The notes under the pieces: generated by a model | Databases searched by the model: none | What the model was told of the DNA's origin: nothing | The model's input: the letters and a program-made list of their open reading frames with translations, nothing else | Assembly: GCF_012932965.1 (NCBI RefSeq) | Contig: NZ_JABBXH010000002.1 | Coordinates: 582,623-646,622 of the forward strand | Direction of reading: 5' to 3' | DNA length: 64,000 bases | Source: Thalassotalea algicola | GTDB lineage: Bacteria; Pseudomonadota; Gammaproteobacteria; Enterobacterales; Alteromonadaceae | Translations under genes and position numbers: made by a program | Part shown: positions 47,171 through 56,636 of the stretch, in pieces | How positions within the stretch are numbered: position 1 is the stretch's first letter | How the letters are laid out: every line of letters begins with the position of its first letter

Positions 47171-48133
47171 ATGAAAGAAGAAAGTAAGCCAAAAGTTCGT
47201 TTTTTCACTATCGATGCTGATGAAAGCGGACAAAGAATAGACAATTATTTACTGAAAACTCTTAAAGGCGTGCCGAAAAGTATGATCTATCGGTTGTTAC
47301 GCAAAGGGGAAATCAGAGTAAATAAAAAACGCACCAAACCAGAATATAAAATTCAAGCTGAAGACATTGTTCGTGTCGCTCCAATTAGAATTTCTGAAAA
47401 GTCTGCACCCGTATCTACGCAATTAAATGTCGTAGCTAATTTAGAGTCGCAGATTATTTATGAAGATGAAGTGTTGTTAGTGATAAATAAACCATCAGGG
47501 ATGGCTGTACATGGCGGCAGTGGGGTTAACTTTGGCGTTATAGAAGCATTAAGGGCATTACGACCACAATCTAAAATGCTTGAACTAGTACATCGCTTAG
47601 ATAGAGATACCTCTGGTTGTTTAGTTGTCGCCAAAAAACGCTCGGCGCTGCGTAATTTGCATGAGCAATTGCGAAAGAAGAATGTACAAAAATTTTATCA
47701 AGCATTGGTCAAAGGTCGGTGGTCACCAAAACTTACTAAGGTAACAGAAGGCCTTAGAAAAAATGACCTTAAATCAGGAGAGCGTGTTGTCATTGTCGAT
47801 AACATCAATGGTAAAGAGTCTGAAACCCGATATAAAGTCATTCAACATTATGATGGTGCAACACTTGTTAGGGCTTTTCCTGTAACAGGAAGAACGCATC
47901 AAATCCGTGTACATTGTCAAACTAAAGGTCATCCAATTGCTTGTGATCCTAAATACGGCGTAGAACCATTTGATGAAGTAATGAAAGAAGCGGGTTTAAA
48001 GCGATTGTTCTTACATGCCGCAAGTATTGAGTTTACGCACCCTAGAACAGAAAAGCGCCTTAAAATTGAAGCACCGTTAGATGCTAACCTTGAAAAAGTA
48101 CTGAAAAGATTAAAAGTAAGTAAAAATGGATAA
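47171..48133 (+). CDS. rluC: 23S rRNA pseudouridine synthase RluC
   Basis: This 320-residue enzyme converts uridines 955, 2504 and 2580 of 23S rRNA (E. coli numbering) to pseudouridine. It has an N-terminal S4 RNA-binding domain (SMIYRLLRKGEIRVNKKR) and a catalytic domain with the Asp motif HRLDRDTSG and VTGRTHQIRVH. It is divergent from rne, as in E. coli. No Shine-Dalgarno is seen at the usual distance before the ATG. A TATGCT hexamer 12 bases upstream suggests a very short leader. It overlaps the next gene by 8 bp. Confidence 0.96.
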   Translation: MKEESKPKVRFFTIDADESGQRIDNYLLKTLKGVPKSMIYRLLRKGEIRVNKKRTKPEYKIQAEDIVRVAPIRISEKSAPVSTQLNVVANLESQIIYEDEVLLVINKPSGMAVHGGSGVNFGVIEALRALRPQSKMLELVHRLDRDTSGCLVVAKKRSALRNLHEQLRKKNVQKFYQALVKGRWSPKLTKVTEGLRKNDLKSGERVVIVDNINGKESETRYKVIQHYDGATLVRAFPVTGRTHQIRVHCQTKGHPIACDPKYGVEPFDEVMKEAGLKRLFLHAASIEFTHPRTEKRLKIEAPLDANLEKVLKRLKVSKNG

Positions 48134-48803
48134 CTATAAACTTTATATTTTTGATTGGGATGGCACGCTAATGGATTCTATAGGCAGGATTGTATCTTCG
48201 TTACAGTTGGCTGCCAAACAGGTCGGTTTAGCAATACCTACTGACGTACAAGCCAAAAGCATTATTGGTTTAAGTTTATCGGTGGCTTGCCAGCAGCTAT
48301 TTCCCGGAATAACGCAAGATGAGGAAAAGCAATTGATAGCGGCATATCGTCAACAATTTTTGTTTGATAACCCTATACCTGCTCCATTATTTGAGCACGG
48401 CAAGTTATTACTCGAAAGGCTTCAGGAACAAGGTAAATTGATTGCGGTAGCAACGGGAAAGGCGAGAGCAGGTCTTGATAAAATGTTACTTGATACTGAG
48501 ACTCATCACTTATTTGATATGACAATTTGTGCTGATGAATCACAATCTAAACCAAATCCGCATATGTTAAATGTATTATTAGCAGAACTTTCAATAGCAA
48601 CTCATGAAGCTGTTATGGTAGGGGATTCGATACATGATCTTACCATGGCTAATAATGCAGGTGTTGATAGTGTAGGGATTACTCTTGGAGCCGACAGTAA
48701 AACTCGATTACAAACATGTAACCCTAATGCCATTGTCGACTCTATTTTAGAGTTAGGGAGATTACTTACTGGTAATCCAATACATTCAAGCCAAACTCCT
48801 TAA
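48126..48803 (+). CDS. HAD-IA family hydrolase
   Basis: This 225-residue haloacid-dehalogenase phosphatase has motif I DWDGTLMDS, motif II ATGKAR, motif III Lys (SKPNP) and motif IV GDSIHDLTMA. It resembles the phosphoglycolate-phosphatase-like proteins commonly found downstream of rluC, but its substrate is unknown. It is translationally coupled to rluC (8-bp overlap), and its 3' end overlaps the convergent yceF by 38 bp. Confidence 0.87.
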   Translation: MDNYKLYIFDWDGTLMDSIGRIVSSLQLAAKQVGLAIPTDVQAKSIIGLSLSVACQQLFPGITQDEEKQLIAAYRQQFLFDNPIPAPLFEHGKLLLERLQEQGKLIAVATGKARAGLDKMLLDTETHHLFDMTICADESQSKPNPHMLNVLLAELSIATHEAVMVGDSIHDLTMANNAGVDSVGITLGADSKTRLQTCNPNAIVDSILELGRLLTGNPIHSSQTP

Positions 48804-49353
48804 ATATTTCCGTAAGACGAATTAGTGGTAAACCGATAAGTGTATTTGGGTCTGCACCTTCAAGCTTTTCAAATAGACAAATCCCTAGTCCTTCACTTTT
48901 AAAACTACCTGCACAGTTAAATGGCTTCTCTGCTTTAATATAGTGTCTGATATCACTGTCAGAGAGTACTTTAAAATGCACATGAAATGGCTCAACGATG
49001 ATTTTTTCTTTATTGTCGTAGCTATCTATTACCGCTAAGCCAGTTAGAAAGGTTACTCTGTTACCACTAAATGCCTTTAATTGTTTGAAAGCATTCTCTT
49101 CATTATGCGGCTTTCCCAAAATCTCACTATTAAAAACGGCGACTTGATCTGAACCTATGATTAACGCAGCGTGACTATGTTGTGCAACCTTAGAAGCTTT
49201 TGCTAGAGCTAAGCGAGCAACGAGCTGACTTGGTGTTTCGTTATCTAATGGGGATTCATCGATATCTGGACTAGATGCGTCAAAAGGCAAATTTAATTTT
49301 TCGAGCAATTGTCTACGAAAAGGAGAGGTTGAAGCTAAAATGATATTTTTCAT
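48766..49353 (-). CDS. yceF: Maf-family 7-methyl-GTP pyrophosphatase YceF
   Basis: This 195-residue Maf-like nucleotide pyrophosphatase has ILASTSPFRRQLLEKL at the N-terminus, IDESPLDNETP, the catalytic Asp in IIGSDQV and CAGSFKSEGLG. These match E. coli YceF, which hydrolyses m7GTP and is thought to keep modified nucleotides out of RNA. It is divergent from yceD, as in E. coli, and tail-overlaps the HAD gene. Confidence 0.94.
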   Translation of the reverse strand: MKNIILASTSPFRRQLLEKLNLPFDASSPDIDESPLDNETPSQLVARLALAKASKVAQHSHAALIIGSDQVAVFNSEILGKPHNEENAFKQLKAFSGNRVTFLTGLAVIDSYDNKEKIIVEPFHVHFKVLSDSDIRHYIKAEKPFNCAGSFKSEGLGICLFEKLEGADPNTLIGLPLIRLTEIFKEFGLNVLDYQ

Positions 49354-49431
49354 CTTTATTACGATTTTTGTATAATAATTAGCTATTATTGTACCTGTAG
49401 TCGGAAATTAAAGAAAAACCTTAAATTTCTT

Positions 49432-49460
49432 TTGACACATGCTCTCATGGGCATTATTAT
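49432..49460 (+). promoter_or_regulatory. near-consensus sigma-70 promoter for yceD-rpmF
   Basis: TTGACA (49432-49437), a 17-base spacer and TATTAT (49455-49460) form an almost ideal promoter. Transcription would begin around 49466-49468, while the yceD start codon is at 49470. The mRNA would have a leader of only about two to four bases, and no ribosome-binding site is present. Confidence 0.75.
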
Positions 49461-49469
49461 GCGCGCCTT

Positions 49470-49982
49470 ATGCAGAACCTTAAGCTTCCAGTAACGATAG
49501 ATCCTTACAAAAGCGCTCAAAGAAGACTTGAGTGTGTGGGAGTCTTTGAATTATCGGAAATGAAGCGATTGCTTGACGCTTGCGAAAGCTGTGCGGAGCA
49601 TATCGAAGTAAGTTTTCAGTTTGATGTGGATGAACTTGGCCTGGTTATTTTTTCAGGTAAAGGCTCGGCATCAGTAGGGCTGATATGTCAACGCTGTAAT
49701 GAAGTGTTTGATCATAAGTTGGAAATTGATTTTCAATTCAGTCCAGTTAAAAACGCTGAAGGTGCTGCAGATTTGCCGTCATATTATGACGCAATAGAAT
49801 TAGATGAAAATGGTGAAGTTAACTTGCGAGAGTTAGTGGAAGAAGAGTTATTACTCGCTATTCCGTTAATTCCAAGGCATGAACTCAATGATTGTCAGGC
49901 AGATGCCGACAGTACTTGGGGTGAATTGCCAGAAGAGCTTGATAAGCCAAATCCATTTGACGTATTGAAACAACTCAAGTAG
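49470..49982 (+). CDS. yceD: YceD (DUF177) 23S rRNA accumulation protein
   Basis: This 170-residue protein matches E. coli YceD at both ends: MQNLKLPVTIDP at the start and ELDKPNPFDVLKQLK at the end. A middle Cys pair (CQRC) is conserved. The family is required for normal 23S rRNA levels in bacteria and is almost always encoded just before rpmF. The conserved N-terminus begins at residue 4, so the ATG at 49470 cannot be far wrong even though no ribosome site precedes it. Confidence 0.94.
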   Translation: MQNLKLPVTIDPYKSAQRRLECVGVFELSEMKRLLDACESCAEHIEVSFQFDVDELGLVIFSGKGSASVGLICQRCNEVFDHKLEIDFQFSPVKNAEGAADLPSYYDAIELDENGEVNLRELVEEELLLAIPLIPRHELNDCQADADSTWGELPEELDKPNPFDVLKQLK

Positions 49983-50020
49983 TTATATTTTAGTTAGCAA
50001 CCGATTTTAGGAGTTAGGCT

Positions 50021-50191
50021 ATGGCAGTTCAAAAGAGCAAAAAGTCTCGTGCTAGACGTGGCATGCGCCGTTCACACGACGCTTTAACAGCAGAAAATTT
50101 ATCAGTAGATCCAGTATCTGGTGAAACTCACCGTCGTCATCACGTTACGGCAGACGGTTTTTACAAAGGTGTTAAAGTAATCGCTAAATAA
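50021..50191 (+). CDS. rpmF: 50S ribosomal protein L32
   Basis: This 56-residue basic ribosomal protein begins [20 protein letters not shown] and ends [10 protein letters not shown], the standard gammaproteobacterial L32. It follows yceD by 38 bp with TAGGAGTTAG upstream of the ATG. Its co-transcription with plsX and the fab genes is the usual link between ribosome and membrane lipid synthesis. Confidence 0.97.
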   Translation: MAVQKSKKSRARRGMRRSHDALTAENLSVDPVSGETHRRHHVTADGFYKGVKVIAK

Positions 50192-50216
50192 GTCGTAAGA
50201 CATAGCGAGAACAACT

Positions 50217-51245
50217 TTGAATAGTCTAACCATTGCGTTAGATGTTATGGGGGGCGATAAAGGCCCCCTTATAACGATCCCTGCAGCAATAATGGCGGTA
50301 AATCATTTACCCTCGTTATCTCTTATCTTATGCGGCGATCAGCACACCATCCAAGACATACTCCATAAAAATAATGCGCTAAACCACCCTAGGTTAAGTA
50401 TTTGTCATACGACACAAGTTGTTGCTATGGACGAAAAACCATCAACTGCAATGCGCTCCAAGAAAGATTCTTCGTTACGCAAGGCCATTGATTTTGTAGA
50501 GCAAGGAAAAGCATCTGCATGTGTTAGCGCTGGTAACACGGGAGCGTTATTTGCTACTGCACATTTCGTTTTAAAAACTTTACCCGGTGTTGAACGTCCG
50601 GCACTTATTTCCTCTTTACCGACGCGAGATAAAGACAACCACGTATTTATGCTTGATTTAGGTGCTAATGTTTTTTGTGATGCCGATATCTTGTATCAGT
50701 TTGGCCTAATGGGTGCCGTGATGGCCGAACAGGTAGACGGCGTATGTAAACCTCGTATTGCGTTACTTAATATGGGTGAAGAAGATATCAAAGGTAGTGA
50801 TCATATAAAGCTCGCTGCTTCACAGCTTGCACAAAACCCTGACATTAATTATGTTGGCTTTATTGAAGGTAACGACATCTTTAATAATAAAGCGGACGTT
50901 ATCGTTTGTGATGGTTTTGTTGGTAATGTCGCTTTAAAAACTTGTGAAGGTGTCGCTACTTTAGTGTACGAAAAGGTTAAATCAGTATTTGAAAAGAATG
51001 TTTTCGCGAAAATTTTAGGGCAATTTCTTGCACCAACATTAAAAAAACTGTTTAAATCACTGAACCCCGACCAGTACAACGGCGCAAGTTTGATAGGATT
51101 GCGGGGCATTGTGGTCAAGAGCCACGGAAATGCAAATAAAAAAGCTTTTTTTACCGCTATCATGGAAGCTGTAAAAGAGGTTGAGAGACAAGTTCCAGAA
51201 AAAATTAAAGACAGCTTGGAACAAGGATTAATACAAAGGCCCTAA
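50217..51245 (+). CDS. plsX: phosphate acyltransferase PlsX
   Basis: This 342-residue enzyme makes acyl-phosphate from acyl-ACP as the first step towards phosphatidic acid. Signatures are [11 protein letters not shown] at the N-terminus, [23 protein letters not shown] and [13 protein letters not shown] ([10 protein letters not shown]). It starts at TTG 50217, the codon in line with the conserved N-terminus, with GAGAAC upstream. It lies 25 bp after rpmF. Confidence 0.96.
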   Translation: MNSLTIALDVMGGDKGPLITIPAAIMAVNHLPSLSLILCGDQHTIQDILHKNNALNHPRLSICHTTQVVAMDEKPSTAMRSKKDSSLRKAIDFVEQGKASACVSAGNTGALFATAHFVLKTLPGVERPALISSLPTRDKDNHVFMLDLGANVFCDADILYQFGLMGAVMAEQVDGVCKPRIALLNMGEEDIKGSDHIKLAASQLAQNPDINYVGFIEGNDIFNNKADVIVCDGFVGNVALKTCEGVATLVYEKVKSVFEKNVFAKILGQFLAPTLKKLFKSLNPDQYNGASLIGLRGIVVKSHGNANKKAFFTAIMEAVKEVERQVPEKIKDSLEQGLIQRP

Positions 51246-51252
51246 ATAAAAT

Positions 51253-52212
51253 ATGTATTCAAAAATCATTGGTACTGGTAGTTACTTCCCCGAAAAAATT
51301 CGCTCCAATGCAGATTTAGAAAAGCTCGTCGATACAACAGATCAATGGATTACTGACCGCACAGGTATCAAAGAACGTCGAATTTCGTCAGAAAAAGAAA
51401 ACGTCGGATATATGTCAGCAAAAGCTGCTGAAAAAGCCATAGAAATGGCGGGTGTGGATAAAGCTGATATCGATATGATTATTGTGGGTACGACAAGTTC
51501 TCATGCAGACTTACCAAGTGCAGCTTGCTTTGTTCAAAAACATTTAGACATGCCATTTATTCCGGCATTTGATATTGCTGCAGCTTGCTCGGGCTTTATT
51601 TACGGCTTAAGTGTTGCGGATCAATACATTAAATCGGGAATGGCCAAACGTATTCTTTTAATTGGTGCTGATGTACTTTCTCATTTATGTGAGCCAACAG
51701 ATCGTAGTACCATTATCTTATTTGGTGATGGTGCTGGCGCAGTAGTTTTAGAGGCCTCTGAGCAAGTTGGTATTCTTTCCACGCATATTCATGCTGATGG
51801 CAATTACGGTGCGTTATTAGGAGCAGATTCTCCAAAGCGTGGCGAACCACTAACTGAAGAAAAAGCCTACATCTACATGAAAGGTAATGAGGTTTTTAAG
51901 TTTGCAGTTTCCAAGTTAAGCCAAATTGTTGAAGAAACACTTACCGCTAACAGCATGGAAAAGTCAGATATTGATTGGCTAGTGCCACATCAGGCAAATT
52001 TAAGAATCATTAAAGCGACAGCGAAAAAACTTAATATGTCGATGGACCAAGTGGTCGTAACCTTAGATAAACACGGCAATACATCCGCTGCAACTATTCC
52101 AACTGCGCTAGATGAAGCGATTAGAGATGGCCGAATTCAAAGAGGTCAAACATTATTATTAGAAGCCTTTGGTAGTGGTTTTACCTGGGGCTCGGCATTA
52201 TTAAAATACTAA
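51253..52212 (+). CDS. fabH: beta-ketoacyl-ACP synthase III
   Basis: This 319-residue condensing enzyme starts fatty-acid synthesis from acetyl-CoA and malonyl-ACP. The catalytic triad is seen: Cys112 in [10 protein letters not shown], His in PHQANLRI and Asn in KHGNTSAA. The N-terminal TGSYFPEK and C-terminal [12 protein letters not shown] are typical. It starts 7 bp after plsX, within the rpmF-plsX-fabHDG-acpP-fabF operon. Confidence 0.97.
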   Translation: MYSKIIGTGSYFPEKIRSNADLEKLVDTTDQWITDRTGIKERRISSEKENVGYMSAKAAEKAIEMAGVDKADIDMIIVGTTSSHADLPSAACFVQKHLDMPFIPAFDIAAACSGFIYGLSVADQYIKSGMAKRILLIGADVLSHLCEPTDRSTIILFGDGAGAVVLEASEQVGILSTHIHADGNYGALLGADSPKRGEPLTEEKAYIYMKGNEVFKFAVSKLSQIVEETLTANSMEKSDIDWLVPHQANLRIIKATAKKLNMSMDQVVVTLDKHGNTSAATIPTALDEAIRDGRIQRGQTLLLEAFGSGFTWGSALLKY

Positions 52213-52257
52213 TAATTGCTATCAACATCATTTCAACACTTAATTTTAGGTACGAAA

Positions 52258-53196
52258 ATGCAAAATAATTTAGCGTTTGTTTTCCCTGGTCAAGGGTCAC
52301 AAACTGTTGGCATGCTTAATGACTTTGCTGACAATGAGATTGTTCAATCGACATTCGAAGAAGCGTCAAATGCTTTAGGGTATAACTTATGGCAGCTGAT
52401 TGCTGAAGGTCCTGTTGAAAAACTAAATGCAACTAACCATACCCAACCGGCATTACTGACAGCGAGTGTATCTTTATGGCGCTTGTGGCAGAGTGAAAGT
52501 GATAAGACACCTGCTTTTCTAGCCGGTCATAGTTTAGGCGAATATTCTGCGCTCGTCTGTGCAGATGTTATCTCTTTAGCAGATGGTGTTAAGCTTGTAG
52601 AAAAACGCGGCGAGTATATGCAAGCTGCTGTTCCTGAAGGAACAGGGGCCATGGCAGCTATTATTGGCCTAGCCGATGATAAAATCATCGAAGCTTGTGA
52701 AAGTGCAGGCCAAGAACAAGTCGTATCTGCAGTTAACTTTAATTCACCTGGTCAAGTAGTTATTGCCGGCAATAGTGAAGCAGTAGCAAGAGCCGGTGAA
52801 CTATGTAAAGAAGCTGGTGCAAAGCGAGTACTACCATTGCCGGTAAGTGTTCCATCGCACTGCGCTTTAATGAAGCCTGCAGCAGATAAACTTGCTTTAG
52901 AATTCGAAAAAATAACCTTCAATACCCCTAAACTACCTGTGATTAACAATGTTGATGTACAGGCAGAGCAAGATGTTGAAAAAATTAAATCTGCGTTAAT
53001 TCGCCAGTTATATAGCCCAGTGCGCTGGACAGAAACGGTTGAACTGTTAGCGAAAGAAAATGTAGAAAAATTACTGGAAGTCGGTCCAGGAAAAGTATTA
53101 CAAGGCTTGACAAAGCGAATTGATAAATCACTTAGTTGTGTTGCAATAAATGATAATGGCTCGCTAGTTAAGGCTAAAGATCTTGTTTTAGTATAA
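52258..53196 (+). CDS. fabD: malonyl-CoA:ACP transacylase
   Basis: This 312-residue enzyme transfers malonyl groups to ACP. The start is ATG 52258 (MQNNLAFVFPGQGSQ); an in-frame ATG 42 bases earlier gives an unconserved extension. The catalytic Ser92 is in GHSLGEYSAL (same number as E. coli) and the His is in VSVPSHCALM. It sits between fabH and fabG. Confidence 0.97.
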   Translation: MQNNLAFVFPGQGSQTVGMLNDFADNEIVQSTFEEASNALGYNLWQLIAEGPVEKLNATNHTQPALLTASVSLWRLWQSESDKTPAFLAGHSLGEYSALVCADVISLADGVKLVEKRGEYMQAAVPEGTGAMAAIIGLADDKIIEACESAGQEQVVSAVNFNSPGQVVIAGNSEAVARAGELCKEAGAKRVLPLPVSVPSHCALMKPAADKLALEFEKITFNTPKLPVINNVDVQAEQDVEKIKSALIRQLYSPVRWTETVELLAKENVEKLLEVGPGKVLQGLTKRIDKSLSCVAINDNGSLVKAKDLVLV

Positions 53197-53231
53197 AACG
53201 ATTGCTAAACATTTTTATAACAGGAAAAAAT

Positions 53232-53966
53232 ATGTTTTCATTAGATGGTAAAGTTGCATTGGTTACGGGTGCAAGCCGCGGAATTGGTAAAGCAATTGCC
53301 AGTCAGTTAAAAGAGATGGGTGCTACAGTAATTGGTACCGCAACGTCAGAACATGGCGCTGAAAAAATAAGTGAATACTTAGGTGCAGGTAACGGCCAAG
53401 TGCTTAATGTTACGAATAATGACTCTATTAGTGCGCTGTTTGAGACAATAAAAGCTAATCATGGCGGCGTTGATATTTTAGTCAACAACGCGGGTATTAC
53501 GCGTGATAATTTGATCATGCGCATGAAAGACGATGAATGGAACGATATAATTGATACTAATTTGTCCTCTATTTTTAAAATTAGTAAGGCTGTATTGCGC
53601 CCAATGATGAAAAAGCGTGACGGTAGAATTATTAATATTGGTTCTGTTGTTGGTACTATGGGTAACGCAGGGCAAGTTAATTACGCTACAGCTAAAGCTG
53701 GCCTAATCGGGTTTACTAAATCTTTAGCTAGAGAAGTTGCTTCTCGTGGCATTACTGTTAACACGGTTGCGCCAGGCTTTATTGATACTGATATGACGCA
53801 AACCTTAACCGATGAGCAAAAAGAAGGTATTTTTTCTCAAGTACCTGCAAATCGTTTAGGTAAGCCAGAAGAGATCGCAAGCGCAGTTGCTTATTTAGCA
53901 TCTGATGCTGCAGCATATATCACGGGTGAGACTTTACATGTCAATGGTGGCATGTATATGGTTTAA
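53232..53966 (+). CDS. fabG: 3-oxoacyl-ACP reductase
   Basis: This 244-residue short-chain dehydrogenase, the same length as E. coli FabG, reduces beta-ketoacyl-ACP with NADPH. It has the cofactor loop TGASRGIGKA, NNAGITRD, catalytic Ser in NIGSVVG, and Tyr-x-x-x-Lys in NYATAKAG. The start is ATG 53232 after CAGGAAAAAA; an in-frame ATG at 53202 adds ten unconserved residues. Confidence 0.97.
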   Translation: MFSLDGKVALVTGASRGIGKAIASQLKEMGATVIGTATSEHGAEKISEYLGAGNGQVLNVTNNDSISALFETIKANHGGVDILVNNAGITRDNLIMRMKDDEWNDIIDTNLSSIFKISKAVLRPMMKKRDGRIINIGSVVGTMGNAGQVNYATAKAGLIGFTKSLAREVASRGITVNTVAPGFIDTDMTQTLTDEQKEGIFSQVPANRLGKPEEIASAVAYLASDAAAYITGETLHVNGGMYMV

Positions 53967-54133
53967 CATTGCTGTTTCAAGCCTTGTTAAAATTAACCAA
54001 ACTGATATAAATATAGACAGGCCAACAGGTTAGACCAGAAGAAAAAGTAAAATTAGATGCTTGCATGGTTACTTGATGGCGAATACACTACACGCAATTT
54101 GCAAAATTGCATCTTTTTAGTAAAGGAAAAAAA

Positions 54134-54367
54134 ATGAGTACTATCGAAGAACGCGTAAAGAAAATTACAGTTGAGCAATTAGGTGTTAGCGAAGACGAAG
54201 TAACAAATGAAGCTTCATTTGTTGACGATTTAGGCGCTGACTCTCTTGACACTGTTGAATTAGTAATGGCGTTAGAAGAAGAGTTTGATACAGAGATCCC
54301 TGATGAAGAAGCAGAGAAGATCACAACTGTACAAGCTGCTATCGATTACGTAACAGCTAACCAGTAA
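54134..54367 (+). CDS. acpP: acyl carrier protein
   Basis: This 77-residue acidic protein carries acyl chains on a phosphopantetheine attached to Ser37 (GADSLDTVE; Ser36 in the mature form). The start is ATG 54134 behind TAAAGGAAAA. An upstream in-frame ATG at 54107 is not conserved. A 167-bp gap from fabG and the terminator-like hairpin after it allow separate high expression. Confidence 0.98.
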   Translation: MSTIEERVKKITVEQLGVSEDEVTNEASFVDDLGADSLDTVELVMALEEEFDTEIPDEEAEKITTVQAAIDYVTANQ

Positions 54368-54375
54368 TATTTATT

Positions 54376-54401
54376 CAGGCGACTTTTAAAGTCGCCTGTT
54401 T
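54376..54401 (+). terminator. terminator/attenuator between acpP and fabF
   Basis: CAGGCGACTT (54376-54385) pairs with the complementary AAGTCGCCTG ending at 54398, with a very small loop and a short T-stretch after it. It probably ends most acpP transcripts while letting some reach fabF. Confidence 0.75.
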
Positions 54402-54486
54402 ACTTTCTAAGTATTACATCTCGTTATTTCTATAACGAACTATAATTACCTTTCTACATTCAACTCTATCGGAGGCAACTCATCCT

Positions 54487-55725
54487 ATGCGACGTGTTGT
54501 AGTTACCGGTCTTGGTATGTTAAGCCCGTTGGGCAATACTCCTGAAAAAACATTTGACGCATTATTAGCGGGTCAAAGTGGTATCGGCATGATCGAACAC
54601 TTTGATACGACTGAATATCCAACTAAGTTTGCTGGCTTGGTGAAGGATTTTGATGCCCAAGACTATATGCCTAAAAAAGAAGCCAAAAAAATGGATTTGT
54701 TCATTCAGTATGGTGTGGCAGCAGGTGTTCAAGCATTAAAAGATTCGGGATTAGAAATTAATGATACTAACGCTAGTCGCGTTGGTGTTGCTGTGGGATC
54801 AGGCATTGGTGGTTTAGGCTTAATTGAAGAAAACCACGAAAAAATGCTAAAGACTAGCCCGCGTAAATTATCACCATTTTTCGTACCTTCCACCATTATC
54901 AATATGATCTCTGGTCATTTATCGATAATGTTTGGCATGAAAGGTCCTAATATCTCCATTGTTACCGCATGTACAAGTGGCGTGCATAACATCGGACATG
55001 CAGCTCGTATGATTGCTTATGGAGATGCTGATGCTATGGTTGCTGGTGGTGCTGAAAAAGCCTCTACACATCTAGGTATGGGGGGCTTTGGTGCTGCACG
55101 AGCTTTATCAACTAGAAATGATGAACCACAAAAAGCGTCACGTCCTTGGGATAAAGATCGTGACGGCTTTGTCCTAGGTGATGGGGCAGGTGTTATCGTA
55201 CTTGAAGAGTATGAAAGTGCAAAAGCACGTGGGGCTAAGATCTACGCCGAACTTGTTGGTTTTGGCATGAGTGGTGACGCTTATCATATGACATCACCTC
55301 CACCAGATGGTGAAGGTGCAGCAGCAGCGATGCAAAATGCTATTAATGATGCAGGCGTAGATGTTAGTAAAATAGGCTACATTAATGCTCATGGTACATC
55401 GACTCCAGCTGGTGATATAGCAGAAACAAACGCCGTTAAATCAATATTTGGTGAGTACGCTAATCAAGTATTGGTTGGTTCGACTAAGTCGATGACTGGA
55501 CACCTTCTAGGCGCTGCAGGCGCAGTAGAGGCAATATTTACCATCCAAGCATTAGCAAATGGTAAAGTTCCTCCAACAATAAATCTTGATAACCCTGATG
55601 AAGGTTGTGATCTTGATTATATTCGAGATGGTGCTCGAGATGTTGATTTAGAGTACGCCTTATGTAATTCATTTGGCTTCGGCGGAACCAACGGTTCACT
55701 GATATTTAAAAAATTTGATAGCTAG
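54487..55725 (+). CDS. fabF: beta-ketoacyl-ACP synthase II
   Basis: This 412-residue elongating condensing enzyme has [15 protein letters not shown] at the start, nucleophile Cys162 in [11 protein letters not shown], and the two active-site His in [11 protein letters not shown] and [10 protein letters not shown] strong CGGAGG site precedes the ATG. In E. coli this enzyme adjusts cis-vaccenate content at low temperature, a trait relevant to a marine organism. It is followed by a terminator. Confidence 0.97.
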   Translation: MRRVVVTGLGMLSPLGNTPEKTFDALLAGQSGIGMIEHFDTTEYPTKFAGLVKDFDAQDYMPKKEAKKMDLFIQYGVAAGVQALKDSGLEINDTNASRVGVAVGSGIGGLGLIEENHEKMLKTSPRKLSPFFVPSTIINMISGHLSIMFGMKGPNISIVTACTSGVHNIGHAARMIAYGDADAMVAGGAEKASTHLGMGGFGAARALSTRNDEPQKASRPWDKDRDGFVLGDGAGVIVLEEYESAKARGAKIYAELVGFGMSGDAYHMTSPPPDGEGAAAAMQNAINDAGVDVSKIGYINAHGTSTPAGDIAETNAVKSIFGEYANQVLVGSTKSMTGHLLGAAGAVEAIFTIQALANGKVPPTINLDNPDEGCDLDYIRDGARDVDLEYALCNSFGFGGTNGSLIFKKFDS

Positions 55726-55786
55726 TTTGAGTAAATAACCAGCAAAAAACAAATTGCGGGCAAAATTAGCTTGCCATCAAAATGTT

Positions 55787-55820
55787 AAGCCTGAATACTA
55801 ATTAGTATTCAGGCTTTTTT
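55787..55820 (+). terminator. rho-independent terminator after fabF
   Basis: AAGCCTGAATACT and AGTATTCAGGCTT form a perfect 13-bp stem with loop AATT (55787-55816), running into TTTTTT at 55815-55820. Confidence 0.95.
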
Positions 55821-55832
55821 ATTTGTGAATAC

Positions 55833-56636
55833 ATGTCGTTATTGTATTTTGAAATCTTCCAACGTGACGAAAGAACTGTTCCAATAACAGAACGTGCTTT
55901 GGCATATGGTGATGGGTTGTTTACTACAGCAAAAATATCCTATGGTAAGATTGAGTTAATCGACGAACATATAAATCGATTAAGGCAAGGAGCGCAACGG
56001 CTTGGTATTAAAGTTTCATTAAACGGACTGGTAGAAAGGTTAGGTGCCATTGCCTCTGAGTATGAAATAGCAGTCTTGAAAGTTGTAATAAGCGCTGGTG
56101 AAGGTGGCCGTGGTTATTCTCGCATCAATTCTTGTTCACAAAAAATTCTGATCTCCGTACATCCATTTCCAGAATATTACTTTGACTGGCAACAAAACGG
56201 GATCAGCTTAGGGGTAGCAAAAACGGCAATAGGAATAAATCCGTTACTTGCCGGCTTAAAGCATTTAAACCGCTTGGAACAAATTATCGTAAGACAAGAG
56301 TTGGATGCACGCCCCGAGGACGATTTAGTCGTGACCGATTGCCAAGGTAATGTCATCGAAGTATCAGCTGGAAACTTATTTTGGCTACACCTTAATTCTA
56401 AAACTTGGCAAACTCCTGCACTTGATAGTGCCGGAGTTAATGGCTTAATAAGGCAAAACTTAGTAGAACAGTTAGACAGTGTAGAAGAAATCACTGTGCA
56501 GATTGGAGGTCTAGTAAATGCCAGAAGCATGTTTATTTGTAATTCAGTAATGGGGGTTGTGCCAATTAAAACGTATTTAGATAAACCGCTTGATGTGGCG
56601 CCTGTTATGCAATTGAAAAAGCACTTTGAATTATGA
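55833..56636 (+). CDS. pabC: aminodeoxychorismate lyase
   Basis: This 267-residue class-IV PLP enzyme releases pyruvate from aminodeoxychorismate to give p-aminobenzoate for folate. It shows ERALAYGDGLFTT near the start, the PLP lysine in GLKHLNRLEQ and NVIEVSAGNLFW. No clear Shine-Dalgarno is visible before the ATG, which lies only 12 bases after the fabF terminator T-run. It overlaps mltG by four bases and belongs to the standard fabF-pabC-mltG-tmk-holB order. Confidence 0.95.
   Translation: MSLLYFEIFQRDERTVPITERALAYGDGLFTTAKISYGKIELIDEHINRLRQGAQRLGIKVSLNGLVERLGAIASEYEIAVLKVVISAGEGGRGYSRINSCSQKILISVHPFPEYYFDWQQNGISLGVAKTAIGINPLLAGLKHLNRLEQIIVRQELDARPEDDLVVTDCQGNVIEVSAGNLFWLHLNSKTWQTPALDSAGVNGLIRQNLVEQLDSVEEITVQIGGLVNARSMFICNSVMGVVPIKTYLDKPLDVAPVMQLKKHFEL

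Noticed and set aside
47155-47187. Ten-codon frame with GGGGGA upstream overlapping the rluC start
   Set aside because: It overlaps rluC in another frame and encodes no conserved product; the GGGGGA may be incidental. The same ATG region is better explained as a -10 element.
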